NCBI RefSeq assembly: GCF_002979755.1
Contig: NZ_PCPP01000002.1
Span: 186,001-250,000, forward strand
Length of the DNA: 64,000 bases
Reading direction: 5' to 3'
DNA from: Chryseobacterium culicis
GTDB taxonomy: Bacteria > Bacteroidota > Bacteroidia > Flavobacteriales > Weeksellaceae
The position numbers were made by a program, and so were the translations under genes. Each line of letters opens with the position of its first letter. Positions within the stretch are counted from its first letter, which is position 1. The notes beneath the pieces were generated by a model. That model had not been told where the DNA came from. It ran no database searches and saw nothing but the letters and a program-made list of their open reading frames with translations. Shown piece after piece: positions 49,050 through 59,400 of the stretch.

Positions 49050-49694
49050 TTATCTGATTCTTTCTTGTTTGTTCCAAATTAAACCCAATATGAGTATACC
49101 GTTACTGATCAGATTCAACATAAATAAAATGAAAAAATAAATAGTTTCCGAAACAGTAGTTCTGAAAAAAAGGATTGGGATGCTTCCAATGAAAAAGATC
49201 AGTAAAGCTACTGAAATCCAGAATGGTAAGTAGCTTTTGATTCCCAGTATTTTATCAGAATTAAAGGTTTGGTACAGGAACAAAATAATTGAAAATAACA
49301 ACAGAAGAATATCTACATAGAGCATATTAAAAGAAAAGTGATGAAGCAGATCATCTTCTGTATAAAACATGACAGCAATATTGAGGACAAAAAGAGCCAG
49401 GATGATAACCTGTATCTTTTTGAGCAGCGGAACATACAATAACTGGTAATAATAAAATAAGTATAAAAAGAAGATAATCATTAAAAAACCAATCACGTAA
49501 AATATGTCCGTAGGCAGTTTTGTCAGGTCGTAGTAGAAATAACAGAAAATATCAATCAGGGAAAACAACAGATATCCTATGATAAAAAACAAATTCTCCT
49601 TTCCGGTTTTTCTATATTTTGTGACCATTAGAATCATTACTATAATGGATATAACCATAGATATCTGTTTCCCTGTTTCAATATTCCAGTTCAT
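49050..49694 (-). CDS. Seven-helix membrane protein of unknown function
   Basis: The 214-residue protein is almost entirely hydrophobic, with about seven helices and short loops such as RKTGKEN and YTEDDLLHHFSF. It contains no recognised domain. It lies 13 nt upstream of the kinase and 10 nt downstream of a lipoprotein in one transcription unit, so a sensory or signal-relay role is inferred. Confidence 0.75.
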   Translation of the reverse strand: MNWNIETGKQISMVISIIVMILMVTKYRKTGKENLFFIIGYLLFSLIDIFCYFYYDLTKLPTDIFYVIGFLMIIFFLYLFYYYQLLYVPLLKKIQVIILALFVLNIAVMFYTEDDLLHHFSFNMLYVDILLLLFSIILFLYQTFNSDKILGIKSYLPFWISVALLIFFIGSIPILFFRTTVSETIYFFILFMLNLISNGILILGLIWNKQERIR

Positions 49695-49704
49695 AATCTC
49701 GTTT

Positions 49705-50259
49705 TTATGGCATGGTTCCGGATAACGTTTTTGGAGGAGGCGCCAGATTGGTCATGTTCATAGATTCTATTGAAGGGACATCTGTATTTTCCTCAGTAGC
49801 TTCCGTTCTGGCCATTGCATTATCTCTTTTTCTTTTCTGTGAAGTAGGCACCAGAAATATGGTTTGGTAGCCTGCGTATTCAGGTTTTGCCATTCTGTTT
49901 TTAGGATGATTTACAGGATATTTTCCCATATAAATTCTAATTCCCGGATTTTTTAATTTCTGTTTTTTGGCATTTTCTTTTACGTATTTAATATAGCCTT
50001 CCATGTCTTCCAGTGAAAACCAGTACCATCGGGAATCAGGTTCACCGTTTCTGTATTTGGTGAGAATTTCATGATTGGTTCTGGTGTACTCATCAAAAAG
50101 AACCCGGCCTTCACGATAGCTGATCAGTTTTTTCTTATAACTGTTGCTAACAGGTTCTTTAGGTGGTTCGGAGCAGCGGGTGCAGCTTAGCAGACATAAA
50201 GCCAGAATAAGTGCTGCACACAAGGGACTTAAAATCTTAGTAAAAAAGGAAGTTTTCAT
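49705..50259 (-). CDS. Lipoprotein of the sensor operon
   Basis: The 184-residue protein has a lipoprotein signal (LALCLLSCTRCS, Cys 26), a basic-rich middle (EGRVLFDEYTRTN, MGKYPVNHPKNRM) and a disordered Met/Asn/Pro-rich tail. No family recognised. It is the first gene of the operon lipoprotein, membrane protein, kinase, regulator, with a consensus-like promoter in front. Confidence 0.75.
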   Translation of the reverse strand: MKTSFFTKILSPLCAALILALCLLSCTRCSEPPKEPVSNSYKKKLISYREGRVLFDEYTRTNHEILTKYRNGEPDSRWYWFSLEDMEGYIKYVKENAKKQKLKNPGIRIYMGKYPVNHPKNRMAKPEYAGYQTIFLVPTSQKRKRDNAMARTEATEENTDVPSIESMNMTNLAPPPKTLSGTMP

Positions 50260-50284
50260 TTTTATGGTTTTTAATTTTATGGAA

Positions 50285-50315
50285 CAAAATTAGCTAACGG
50301 CACAACTATAAAAAA
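50285..50315 (-). promoter_or_regulatory. Promoter of the sensor operon
   Basis: Minus strand: TTTT (50315-50312), 19 nt, TAATTTTG (50292-50285), 25 nt before the ATG at 50259. Within the 245-nt divergent gap no other clear element was found. Confidence 0.5.
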
Positions 50316-50504
50316 GAGGGAAAACACTGTTTTTATCCTTTAATAAATTTACGACTTTTTGATATTCAGTTGAATATGAAGCGTGAATTTGTTGTTGTTT
50401 TCAGAAAAAAATCAATTGTGCCCTTCAAAATAGAAAAATCTGTGTCTCTGTTTATTCATGTGGTCTTCCGAAATTGAGTCAGAAATAATATTCAAAACAA
50501 AAAC

Positions 50505-51374
50505 ATGAAAATCACAGTAGTAGGCTATAAAAAAGAAGAAAGATTCTCACAGGGAGTGGCCAATGATGAGGATACAGAACTGATTAATTTTTTAATACAT
50601 AAAGGCTTAGATATTGTTCCCTCCATCTGGAATGACTCAAAGGTAGATTGGAGCATCTTTGATGTGGCAGTAATCAAATCTCCCTGGGATTACCACAACC
50701 ATTTGAAAGAATTTCTGAACTGGCTGGATCATCTGAAACAATCAGGGGTAAAAGTGCTGAATCCTGTCGAAATCATCCAATGGAATAGTGATAAACATTA
50801 TCTTAAAGATATTTCCCTAAAAGGACTTCCCGTAATTCCCGCAGAATATCTTGAAAAAGGATCTGTATTGGAAAGAGGATTCTTTGATCATTTCAATACG
50901 GAAAAACTCGTTGTAAAACCCTGTGTAAGTGCCGGAGCTCAAAATACCATCACCGTCAACAGAGACCATTTCAATGAACGTTCTGCAGAAATTGAAACCC
51001 TTCTGAAAGAACAGGATTATATGGTACAACCCTTTGTTGATGAGATTAAGAACGGAGAATGGTCATTCCTGTTTTTTAATGGAAAGTATAGTCACTGTTC
51101 ATTAAAAACACCCAAGCAGGGTGATTTCAGAGTGCAGCATTATCACGGAGGAAGCATCAGTTATCCTACACCGGATCCATTGCATATAGAACAGGCTGGA
51201 TCGTACTTGAAAAGCCTGCCACAAGTAACACTTTATGCGAGAGTAGATGGCGTTTTAATCAATAATTCATTTCATTTAATGGAATTGGAGCTCATAGAAC
51301 CCTATTTATTTTTGAATGGGAATCCTGATTTACTGGAAAACTATTATGAGGCATTAATAGCTCTGATTTCTTAA
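50505..51374 (+). CDS. ATP-grasp domain protein (RimK/glutathione-synthetase-like)
   Basis: The 289-residue protein has the ATP-grasp outline: IKSPWDYHNHLKEFLNWLD, a nucleotide-binding region KLVVKPCVSAGAQNT (about residues 135-149) and a metal-binding LMELELIEPYLFLNGNP near the end (about residues 263-279). Such enzymes ligate a carboxylate to an amine or thiol. No substrate or peptide gene is adjacent, so I assign no pathway. Confidence 0.8.
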   Translation: MKITVVGYKKEERFSQGVANDEDTELINFLIHKGLDIVPSIWNDSKVDWSIFDVAVIKSPWDYHNHLKEFLNWLDHLKQSGVKVLNPVEIIQWNSDKHYLKDISLKGLPVIPAEYLEKGSVLERGFFDHFNTEKLVVKPCVSAGAQNTITVNRDHFNERSAEIETLLKEQDYMVQPFVDEIKNGEWSFLFFNGKYSHCSLKTPKQGDFRVQHYHGGSISYPTPDPLHIEQAGSYLKSLPQVTLYARVDGVLINNSFHLMELELIEPYLFLNGNPDLLENYYEALIALIS

Positions 51375-51418
51375 AAAAATCTGTCAACTTCCATTTTGAG
51401 GTGTTTTCTTTGAAAGAA

Positions 51419-51898
51419 CTACTTGAGAATTTCAAATTTCAGAATAGGCATCACGGGTGTATCATCTGCCGGATCTGTACTGCTGAAAAAAGACAATTCT
51501 CCATTGGTCGCTTTCAGGATAAAACCGTTTTGTGGGTATGCCGAATTGGGATTGTTACTTTTTACGGTATAGGTTATACTTCCTGAAGTGATATCCTCAT
51601 TCATATTGCATTTAATTTCCTTAATGATAAAGAGAGTTACAGTATTTTCCTGCTTGTTCGGTTTCCGGACATTTGTAGTGATGGTGGAATGATGTGGATC
51701 TATGATGATTTCCGATGGAATAGGCATTTCAAAATTGTTCTTAGCCAAAACGACTTTATCTGAAACCAGTTTCATCTTTTGCATACATTGCTTGCTGATA
51801 TCTTTCTGTTCTTTAGTGTTTTGCGCTGAGAATGGAATATATCCAATAAATAAGAAGAAAATAATTAGATTTCTGTAACGAGGAAAAAGATGGGACAT
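51419..51898 (-). CDS. Hypothetical secreted protein
   Basis: The 159-residue protein starts with a signal peptide (YRNLIIFFLFIGYIPFSAQ). The mature part has alternating strands (GSITYTVKSNNPNSAYPQ, GELSFFSS) and cysteines at C38 and about C95. No family recognised. Convergent with the ATP-grasp gene. Confidence 0.65.
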   Translation of the reverse strand: MSHLFPRYRNLIIFFLFIGYIPFSAQNTKEQKDISKQCMQKMKLVSDKVVLAKNNFEMPIPSEIIIDPHHSTITTNVRKPNKQENTVTLFIIKEIKCNMNEDITSGSITYTVKSNNPNSAYPQNGFILKATNGELSFFSSTDPADDTPVMPILKFEILK

Positions 51899-51942
51899 AA
51901 TGGTTTTTGTTTTTAATGAAAATGTAATAATATGAAATTAAT

Positions 51943-51980
51943 ATAAAAAACAGGACCGGAAATCATTTTTCTGGTCCTGT
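51943..51980 (-). terminator. Terminator of the universal stress gene
   Basis: ACAGGACC (51950-51957) pairs with GGTCCTGT (51973-51980); a T run follows on the minus strand. Confidence 0.8.
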
Positions 51981-52057
51981 CAAACAAGATTAAGTGTAAA
52001 ATTTAGCCTTTAAAGGCAAAAAGGATAATTCAAATGTGAACAGATTTTTATTGATTC

Positions 52058-52882
52058 TTAATCTATGTTTAGGGGAATTGATAGTAATGGTATTTTATTC
52101 TTATAAGCCATAATGGCTGTTTTACTCCGGTGGAAAAGAGATTCCACAAGATTGTATTTGTAGGGAACCATGGTCAGCAGATCCGGACTCGTCAGCCTTA
52201 TTTCTTCCTCAATAGCCTTGATGACCTCAATGGATTGAATCATCTTAAAACTGTATTTAATATCATCCAGATCATAGCCGGAATTCAGGTCAATATCATG
52301 AATAACCTCTGCGAAATCTTCCAGCCTTTCACTTACATTGAATACCTCAATTTCAGCATTGAATTCATTAATAAAATGGTAAATATCATTCATGGCAGAC
52401 CAAGTCATGCTTTTGTGAGTATCATAGGCAAATAAAATTTTCCTGATTCCCGTATATTCTATGTGGGCAGGAACAATGAGGATTGGCTTTTTAATTCTAT
52501 GGATCGCCCTTGTCACACTATTTCCTAAAATCCTTTGCTCAAGAGTTTTTTCTGCCATTCCCATCACTATAAAATCGCATTCGTGAAGCTCTATACAATT
52601 TTCGAGCTCTTCAATAAAATTGCCGGAAGCCAGATGATGGGCAGCTTCAATGGCATACAGGGAGCTGAGTTGAGCAGCTTTATCTTCCAGCTTTTTCTGA
52701 TTTTTAAGCGTTTGGGTATAGAAAAAATCGGCCGAAGCCTGTGCATTCAAGGCATGAACAGAAACCGTTTGAAGATTAAAAAGGATAATCCTATATTTAT
52801 TTTCTTTTGCCATAGATGCTGCGTAATGCGTGGCATTTTCAGCTTCGTGAGAAAAATCTGTGCAGACAATTATTGTTTTCAT
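52058..52882 (-). CDS. Universal stress protein, two Usp domains
   Basis: The 274-residue protein joins two UspA-type domains. The first begins MKTIIVCTDFSHEAENATHYA and ends with the ATP-binding segment GNSVTRAIHRIKKPILIVPAH (G-x-S-V). The second is diverged (TGIRKILFAYDTHKSMTWSA) and its C-terminal motif is lost (HRSKTAIMAYKNKIPLLSIP), so only the first domain may bind nucleotide. Monocistronic. Confidence 0.88.
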   Translation of the reverse strand: MKTIIVCTDFSHEAENATHYAASMAKENKYRIILFNLQTVSVHALNAQASADFFYTQTLKNQKKLEDKAAQLSSLYAIEAAHHLASGNFIEELENCIELHECDFIVMGMAEKTLEQRILGNSVTRAIHRIKKPILIVPAHIEYTGIRKILFAYDTHKSMTWSAMNDIYHFINEFNAEIEVFNVSERLEDFAEVIHDIDLNSGYDLDDIKYSFKMIQSIEVIKAIEEEIRLTSPDLLTMVPYKYNLVESLFHRSKTAIMAYKNKIPLLSIPLNID

Positions 52883-53046
52883 TGTACCGGATTTAATACT
52901 GCAAAACTATGATAGTCAGCAGTTCGCTGATGATAAAAATAGGGTGACATTGCATAAAATGATGATGAAATGTCTTTTTCAGGTGATGAACCGTCATATC
53001 CATTTTAACTCTTGTATTTTACGTTTCAGGGACGGTTTTGGCGGTC

Positions 53047-53077
53047 TCGTCTAAAATAGAAGATATTCGTCTAAAAT
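53047..53077 (+). promoter_or_regulatory. Direct repeat upstream of the LytS/LytTR operon, likely LytTR site
   Basis: TCGTCTAAAAT occurs twice (53047-53057, 53067-53077), 20 bp apart, just before a -7-like TATATTTA (53085-53092) and the kinase ATG at 53112. LytTR regulators bind direct repeats about two helical turns apart. Confidence 0.5.
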
Positions 53078-53111
53078 CTATTTCTATATTTACATTCATA
53101 AAATCCCGGAT

Positions 53112-54230
53112 ATGAATAGGATTTCTACCATCAGAAAAAATATAGTACGGAATAAGAAGATTCTTTCTACCATGAAGAGAAGGCTCGTAATCTGGGCAGT
53201 AGCGGTAGTTACTTTCTGTGTTTTTTCCTATCTTATTGATCCTTTTGATCCCGTTTGGAAAGAATATTTGGATGCTCCGCTGAGGATGATTCTGGAAGAT
53301 GCCTCATGGATTGTCTTTTTTTCTATCATCATTTCAGAAGTAAGTATATTTATTGACAGGACACTTAATAAGCTGCTTCCCTGGAGTAACAGAACCGTAA
53401 AGCGATTGCTCATTCAATGTTTGATTCAGATCGTGGGCAGTGTTATGATTGTGATTATTATTAATGCAATTGTAGACTGTACTTCTGTAACATTACCTGA
53501 TATGGATTCCCGTAAAGAATATACCCTTCTTGGGCAGTGGATTGCAACCAATATTGTAATATCGCTGATTATCAGTGCGTTTAATACCGTGGATTATTTA
53601 CTTGAAAACTGGAAAAAAACGGCAGTAGAAGCTGCCCAGCATAAATTGAGAGCATCCAAACATAAACAGGCTGCTATGGCAGCAGAACTTCAGGCTCTAA
53701 AGCTGCAGATAGATCCCCATTTTATTTTCAATAACCTGAGTGTGTTGTCAGAGCTCATTCTGGAAGATCAGCAGCTGGGTTATGATTATTCAGAGAAGTT
53801 TGCAAGAGTGTACAGATATCTGTTGGTTAATTCCAAAAAAGATATCATTGCAGTAGAAGAGGAGCTGAAATTTTTAGAATCCTACATCTTTCTGATTGAA
53901 AAAAGAATTGGTGAAGGAGTGATATTCAAAATAGATATTCAGGAAGAATACAGATCAAGATTTACGCTTCCTCTGTCTTTACAGCTGTTGGTGGAAAATG
54001 CCATTAAACATAACCAAACCTCAAAGGTAAATCCACTGGAAATACAGGTGTATACAAATTCTGAAGGAGAGTTGGTGGTTTCCAATACGTTTCTGCCTTT
54101 AATCAATAAGCCGGATTCCTCAGGAGTAGGGCTCACCAATATTATTGCACGGTACGAGATTTTGGGATATCCTAAGCCTGTGATTGAAAAAACTGAAGAT
54201 AAATTTATTGTAAAACTCCCATTGATATGA
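53112..54230 (+). CDS. LytS/YehU-family sensor histidine kinase
   Basis: The 372-residue inner-membrane kinase has N-terminal helices (about residues 25-165), then a coiled-coil-like linker and phospho-acceptor H in QIDPHFIFNNLSVL (about residue 203) with C-terminal HATPase motifs (LQLLVENAIKHN, GVGLTNI). First gene of a pair with a LytTR regulator (4-nt overlap), located directly upstream of an RND efflux operon. Confidence 0.93.
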   Translation: MNRISTIRKNIVRNKKILSTMKRRLVIWAVAVVTFCVFSYLIDPFDPVWKEYLDAPLRMILEDASWIVFFSIIISEVSIFIDRTLNKLLPWSNRTVKRLLIQCLIQIVGSVMIVIIINAIVDCTSVTLPDMDSRKEYTLLGQWIATNIVISLIISAFNTVDYLLENWKKTAVEAAQHKLRASKHKQAAMAAELQALKLQIDPHFIFNNLSVLSELILEDQQLGYDYSEKFARVYRYLLVNSKKDIIAVEEELKFLESYIFLIEKRIGEGVIFKIDIQEEYRSRFTLPLSLQLLVENAIKHNQTSKVNPLEIQVYTNSEGELVVSNTFLPLINKPDSSGVGLTNIIARYEILGYPKPVIEKTEDKFIVKLPLI

Positions 54231-54991
54231 AGATTAATAAAGTTTTAATCGTTGAAGACGAAAGACCGAATGCTGATCGATTAAAAAGACTGTTGTTGAA
54301 GTTAAGACCCCATATCGAAATCCTGTCTGTAGAAGACTCGATTACTTCAACAGTACACTGGCTGGAAAATAATGTCGTTCCGGATGTTATTATGATGGAT
54401 GTGCGCCTTGCGGATGGGCTCAGCTTTGAAATATTTAACAAGCATGAAATTAAAAGTGCGGTCATATTCACCACAGCCTATGATGAATATGCAGTGCAGG
54501 CATTTAAATACAACAGCGTAGATTACCTTCTGAAACCTATTGAAGAAGAAGAACTGGATGCTGCTTTAAAACGCTATGAAACCTTTATGGAAGCCGTTCC
54601 GGTAGTGGGAACAGCCATCGAAGGACTGCTGAATTATATCCAGCCGAAAGATTACAGAAAACGGTTTTTAATAGCCCATAGAGACGGCTATAAAACCGTT
54701 CTGGCAGAAGATATTTTATACTTTTATACGGAATTGGGAATCAGCAAAGCCATGTTGAATACCGGAGTTGTAGAGAACGTTCCACAGACGCTGGAAGAAC
54801 TTGAAAAACAGTTAGATCCTAAATTCTTTTTCCGGGCTAACAGACAATTTATCATTCATATCAATTCTGTAAAACAGATTTTTAATCATTTTAATGGAAA
54901 ATTGAAGCTGGAACTGAGAAAACAACCTGAAATGGAAGTGATTGTAAGCCGGGAAAAAGCTTCCATTTTCAAATCCTGGATGGATTATTAG
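54227..54991 (+). CDS. LytTR response regulator
   Basis: The 254-residue protein has a receiver domain with acceptor D58 in VIMMDVRLADG, K in DYLLKPIEEEEL, and a C-terminal LytTR domain (FFRANRQFIIHINSVKQI). Its location between the kinase and the RND operon, plus a 21-bp direct repeat before that operon, make the pump its probable target. Confidence 0.93.
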   Translation: MKINKVLIVEDERPNADRLKRLLLKLRPHIEILSVEDSITSTVHWLENNVVPDVIMMDVRLADGLSFEIFNKHEIKSAVIFTTAYDEYAVQAFKYNSVDYLLKPIEEEELDAALKRYETFMEAVPVVGTAIEGLLNYIQPKDYRKRFLIAHRDGYKTVLAEDILYFYTELGISKAMLNTGVVENVPQTLEELEKQLDPKFFFRANRQFIIHINSVKQIFNHFNGKLKLELRKQPEMEVIVSREKASIFKSWMDY

Positions 54992-55022
54992 GATGATTAA
55001 CCCCTATAAAAAATAAAAAAGG

Positions 55023-55049
55023 CTGTCTCTACATAAGGCAGTTTTTTTT
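55023..55049 (+). terminator. Terminator of the LytS/LytTR operon
   Basis: CTGTCT (55023-55028) pairs with AGGCAG (55036-55041), including one G-T pair, followed by eight T. Confidence 0.7.
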
Positions 55050-55175
55050 GTGCTTTATTGTGAAATACATTCATTTACTTTTATTGATTTTACTCTTATT
55101 TCTGTTGGAAAAGCTCTTTTTTATCCTGTTTATAAGCGAAAACATCTGTTTTCCTTTCATTTTTCCTATCATACG

Positions 55176-55204
55176 CTTCACCCGCAATTAACGACACTTC
55201 ACCC
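55176..55204 (+). promoter_or_regulatory. Direct repeat upstream of the RND operon, likely LytTR site
   Basis: CTTCACCC occurs twice (55176-55183, 55197-55204), 21 bp apart, about 70 nt before the adaptor ATG. The spacing fits LytTR operators. The sequence differs from the repeat at 53047-53077. Confidence 0.5.
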
Positions 55205-55271
55205 AATTTCTGAATGAATATCCTTATTATATGAAGTTATTTTGCTCCTGTAAAATTTAAAAACCAATGTT

Positions 55272-56393
55272 ATGAATTACAGAAAAGGATATCTGGTACT
55301 TTCACTTACGGCTGCAGCGATACTTTACTCGTGTGGTTCCGGTAACAGCCAGGAAAATGCCCAGCAAATGCAGCAGGCATTGCCTACAGATTTTATCCAG
55401 GTGAAGTCCGGAGATGCTGAGGTGTCTACAGGATATCCGGGGAGTATTGAAGGGCAGGATAATGTGGATATTAAAGCACAGGTAACAGGATATCTGGAAG
55501 CTGTTTATATCAAAGAAGGACAATATGTAAGTAAAGGACAGACCCTTTTCAGAATAAACCCATCGGTATACAACGAACAGGTAAACACCAATGAAGCGGC
55601 CTTGAAATCTGCCCTTGCAGCCCAGGAAACAGCAAGACTTGAAGTGGAAAAGCTGAAACCCCTTGTAGAAGGAAAAGTAGTTTCTGATATGCAGTTGAAA
55701 ACAGCTCAGGCAAGTTATAAGGCAGCATCAGCACAGGTAGCACAGGCACAGTCATCATTAGGGTCATCAAAGATCAATGCTAATTTCACGTATATCAAAG
55801 CTCCTGTTAGCGGATATATTGGAAGAATTCCCAACAGAGTAGGAAACCTTATCAGCCCGTCTGATGCATCTCCGTTGACGACCCTTTCAAGTATCAACAG
55901 TGTGAATGTATATTTCTCAATGAATGAAGCTGATTTTATTGCTCACAGCAGATCGGCAGCATCAGGAAATACGGCAGAAAATGTAGAGCTTATCCTGGCA
56001 GACGGTTCTACGTATGCTCTTAAAGGACAACTGGAAAATGCCAGTGGAAACTTCGACAGGAATACCGGAAGCATCCAGATGAAGGCCGTTTTTCAAAATC
56101 CCGATAAATTATTGAGAGCAGGCGGTACAGCAAGAGTAATGATTCACAATGCCCTGAATGGAGTGGTTAAACTTCCCAAAACATCAGTAAAAGATATTCA
56201 GGACCGATTTTTTGTCTATAAACTGAATGGTAAGGATAAAGTGAAAATGACTCAGATTACCGTTTCAGGAAGTACATCTCAGGATTACTTTATCAAAGAA
56301 GGAGTGAGTGCCGGAGACAGGATTGCCATCAACAGAATTGATGCCCTCACAGATGGAGCACAGGTTGTTGCGACAACAGTTCCTTTGAAATAG
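55272..56393 (+). CDS. RND efflux periplasmic adaptor subunit (membrane fusion protein)
   Basis: The 373-residue lipoprotein (AAAILYSCGSG, Cys 21) links pump and channel. It has a biotinyl-lipoyl-like half (VDIKAQVTGYLEAVYIKEGQ), an alpha-helical hairpin (about residues 95-165) and a second lipoyl half (FTYIKAPVSGYIGRIPNRVG), then beta-barrel and membrane-proximal domains. First gene of the efflux operon, 29 nt before the pump. Confidence 0.94.
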   Translation: MNYRKGYLVLSLTAAAILYSCGSGNSQENAQQMQQALPTDFIQVKSGDAEVSTGYPGSIEGQDNVDIKAQVTGYLEAVYIKEGQYVSKGQTLFRINPSVYNEQVNTNEAALKSALAAQETARLEVEKLKPLVEGKVVSDMQLKTAQASYKAASAQVAQAQSSLGSSKINANFTYIKAPVSGYIGRIPNRVGNLISPSDASPLTTLSSINSVNVYFSMNEADFIAHSRSAASGNTAENVELILADGSTYALKGQLENASGNFDRNTGSIQMKAVFQNPDKLLRAGGTARVMIHNALNGVVKLPKTSVKDIQDRFFVYKLNGKDKVKMTQITVSGSTSQDYFIKEGVSAGDRIAINRIDALTDGAQVVATTVPLK

Positions 56394-56422
56394 TTGTATA
56401 ACCATTCTTAGAAAATTCAAAA

Positions 56423-59400
56423 ATGTTAAAAAAGATAATAGACCGTCCGGTACTGGCGACGGTAATATCCCTGATCATTGTGATTTTAGGAATCATCGGA
56501 TTAAACCAGCTGGCGGTGACCAGATTCCCGGATATTTCTCCGCCTACCATCACCGTTTCAGGATCGTATCCGGGAGGAAATAGTGAAACCGTAATTCGTT
56601 CTGTGGTAACGCCGCTGGAAGAGCAGATCAATGGAGTGGAAGATATGGAGTACATGAAGTCTACTGCAAGTAATGACGGTACATTTTCCATCTCCATTAT
56701 ATTCAAACAGGGAGTGAATGCTGATCAGGCTGCTGTGAATGTACAAAACAGAGTACAGCAGGCCACTCCGATACTTCCGCAAGAAGTTGTGAGAATGGGA
56801 TTGACTACATCCAAGCAGCAGAACAGTATGGTATTGATTTTCAATATTTATACTGAAGATAATAAACAGTATGATGAAACATTCCTGCAGAACTTTGCAA
56901 ACATTAACCTGATTCCACAGGTGAAAAGAGTCAAGGGAGTAGGGCAGGCTATGGTCTTCGGGATTAAGGATTATTCCATGAGAATATGGTTGAATCCTCA
57001 GAAAATGTCATCTTATGGGCTTGAACCCGCAGATGTTTCCAGAGCAATTGCAGATCACAGTTTAGAATCTGCACCAGGTAAACTTGGTGAAGAGTCAGAT
57101 GCTGCCTTAGAATATGTAATCCGATATAAAGGAAAAAAGAATAAGCCGGAACAATATGAAAATATTATTGTTAAAAATACCGGAAGCCAGGTCATCAGAC
57201 TAAAAGATGTTGCCCGTGTAGAATTCGGAGCGATTTCAAATACAGGAGATAACCTTTCCAACGGTAAAAATGCCGTTACTGTAGCGATCATGCAGACTAC
57301 AGGATCTAATGCCAATCAGATTGAAATAGGTGTGAATAAAGCCCTTGACCAGTTGTCAAAATCATTTCCTCCAGGTATCAAATATACAAAGGTAATGAGT
57401 ACCAAAGAAAGGCTGGATGAAGCTACAGGACAGGTAAAATCTACTCTGATAGAAGCTTTTATCCTGGTATTTATTGTTGTATTTATCTTCTTACAGGATT
57501 TCAGGTCTACCATCATTCCGGCAATAGCCGTTCCGGTAGCAATTATCGGTACATTCTTCTTCCTTCTGGTTTTAGGATTTACCATCAATGTGTTGACTCT
57601 TTTTGCCCTTGTACTGGCGATCGGTATTGTCGTCGATGATGCTATTGTAGTTGTAGAAGCTGTTCACAGCAATATGGAAGGGACAGATCTTTCAGGAAGA
57701 GAGGCTACACACAAGGCAATGAGTGAGATCACAGGAGCTGTTATTTCCATTACATTGGTGATGTCTGCAGTATTTATTCCAATCGGATTTATGTCAGGTT
57801 CTGCAGGATTATTCTATAAGCAGTTTGCCTATACATTAGCAATAGCGATTATTATTTCGGCGGTCAACGCATTGACGTTAACTCCTGCTTTATGTGCAGT
57901 ATTTTTGAAAAATAATCATTCAGGAGAAGGAGAAAAATCCAAAGGATTCGGACAAAGGTTTGCGGTAGCATTCAATGCCGGATTTAACAATATGACCAAC
58001 CGTTATGCAAAAGGGGTTCGGTTTTTAATAGGAAGAAAATGGATTGCAGGAGGATTGGTTATCGCAATTATCGGTGTCGCAGGATGGTTAATGTCAAGCA
58101 CTCCGAAGAGTTTTGTTCCAATGGAAGATGATGGGTTTTTTATGTATACCCTAAGCATGCCGCCGGGAACAGCATTAACCAAAACGACAGAAGTGTCTAA
58201 TAAGATCAATACCATTTTAAAAGGGGTAGATGCGGTGCAGGAAAATACTTCCATTACTGGATATAACCTGCTTAGCAACAGTGCAGGACCAGCTTACGCA
58301 ATGGGATTTGTTAAGTTAAAACCTAAAAAAGAAAGAGGTGAAATTCAGGATATTCAGGCTGTTGTAGATATGGCTAACGAAAAACTGGGAGTTATTAAAG
58401 AAGGAAGTGTGATGACCTTCAGAATGCCTCCGGTAGAAGGATACGGAATGACTAATGATGCCGAAATTGTCCTTCAGGACCGTATGGGAAGAGATCCTCA
58501 GGTTCTTAAAGCCAAAGCAGATGAACTGATTGGTCAGCTGATGAAGGTTCCGGAAGTAGCTTTTGCCTATACCATGTTCAGGGCAGACTATCCGCAAATG
58601 GAGCTTGAAGTAAATGAAGATAAAGCCAAACAGCTTGGGGTAAGCATTTCAAATCTGTTGGGAACGGTTCAGACGTATTTCTCCGGAGATCAGTCTCAGA
58701 ATTTCTCAAGATTCGGGAAGTTCTACAGAGTGAATATTAAGGCTGACGGAGTTTTCAGAATGGATGAACAGGCATTCAATGATATCTTCGTAAAGAATGA
58801 AAAGGGAGATATGGTTCCTGTAAATACGCTGATCACTTTGAAAAAAGTCTATGGTCCGGAATCCGTTCAGCGTTATAATCTTTACAACTCATTAAATATC
58901 AACGTATCTCCAAAACCAGGAGTCAGTAATGGAGAATTAATGGGAAAACTGGAGCAGACCTTAAGCAAATTACCCTCTGACTACAGTTATGAATGGACAG
59001 GATTGAGTCTTGAAGAAAAGTCCGCAGGAAACCAAACCATTGCCATCTTTGGATTGTGTCTGCTTTTTGTATATCTGCTTTTAGCGGCGCAATATGAAAG
59101 TTATATTCTGCCTCTTGCGGTAATGCTTTCCATCCCAACGGGTATTGTAGGAGCATTCTTAGGAATAAAAGCGATCGGACTGGATAATAACATCTATGTG
59201 CAGGTAGGATTGATTATGCTTATTGGTTTGCTGGCTAAAAATGCGATTCTTATTGTAGAATTTGCCATACAACGGCGAAAAGCAGGTCTTTCGATTCTGG
59301 ATTCTGCATTGGAAGGAGCAAAGGCGAGATTACGTCCGATTATCATGACCTCATTAGCCTTTATTGTAGGTATGATTCCACTGATGATTTCCACAGGAGG

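Noticed and set aside
50505..51374. ATP-grasp protein as a graspetide ligase for the small peptides
   Set aside because: No precursor gene is adjacent; the Cys-rich peptides are 14-30 kb away and lack the Thr/Glu-rich cores typical of graspetides.
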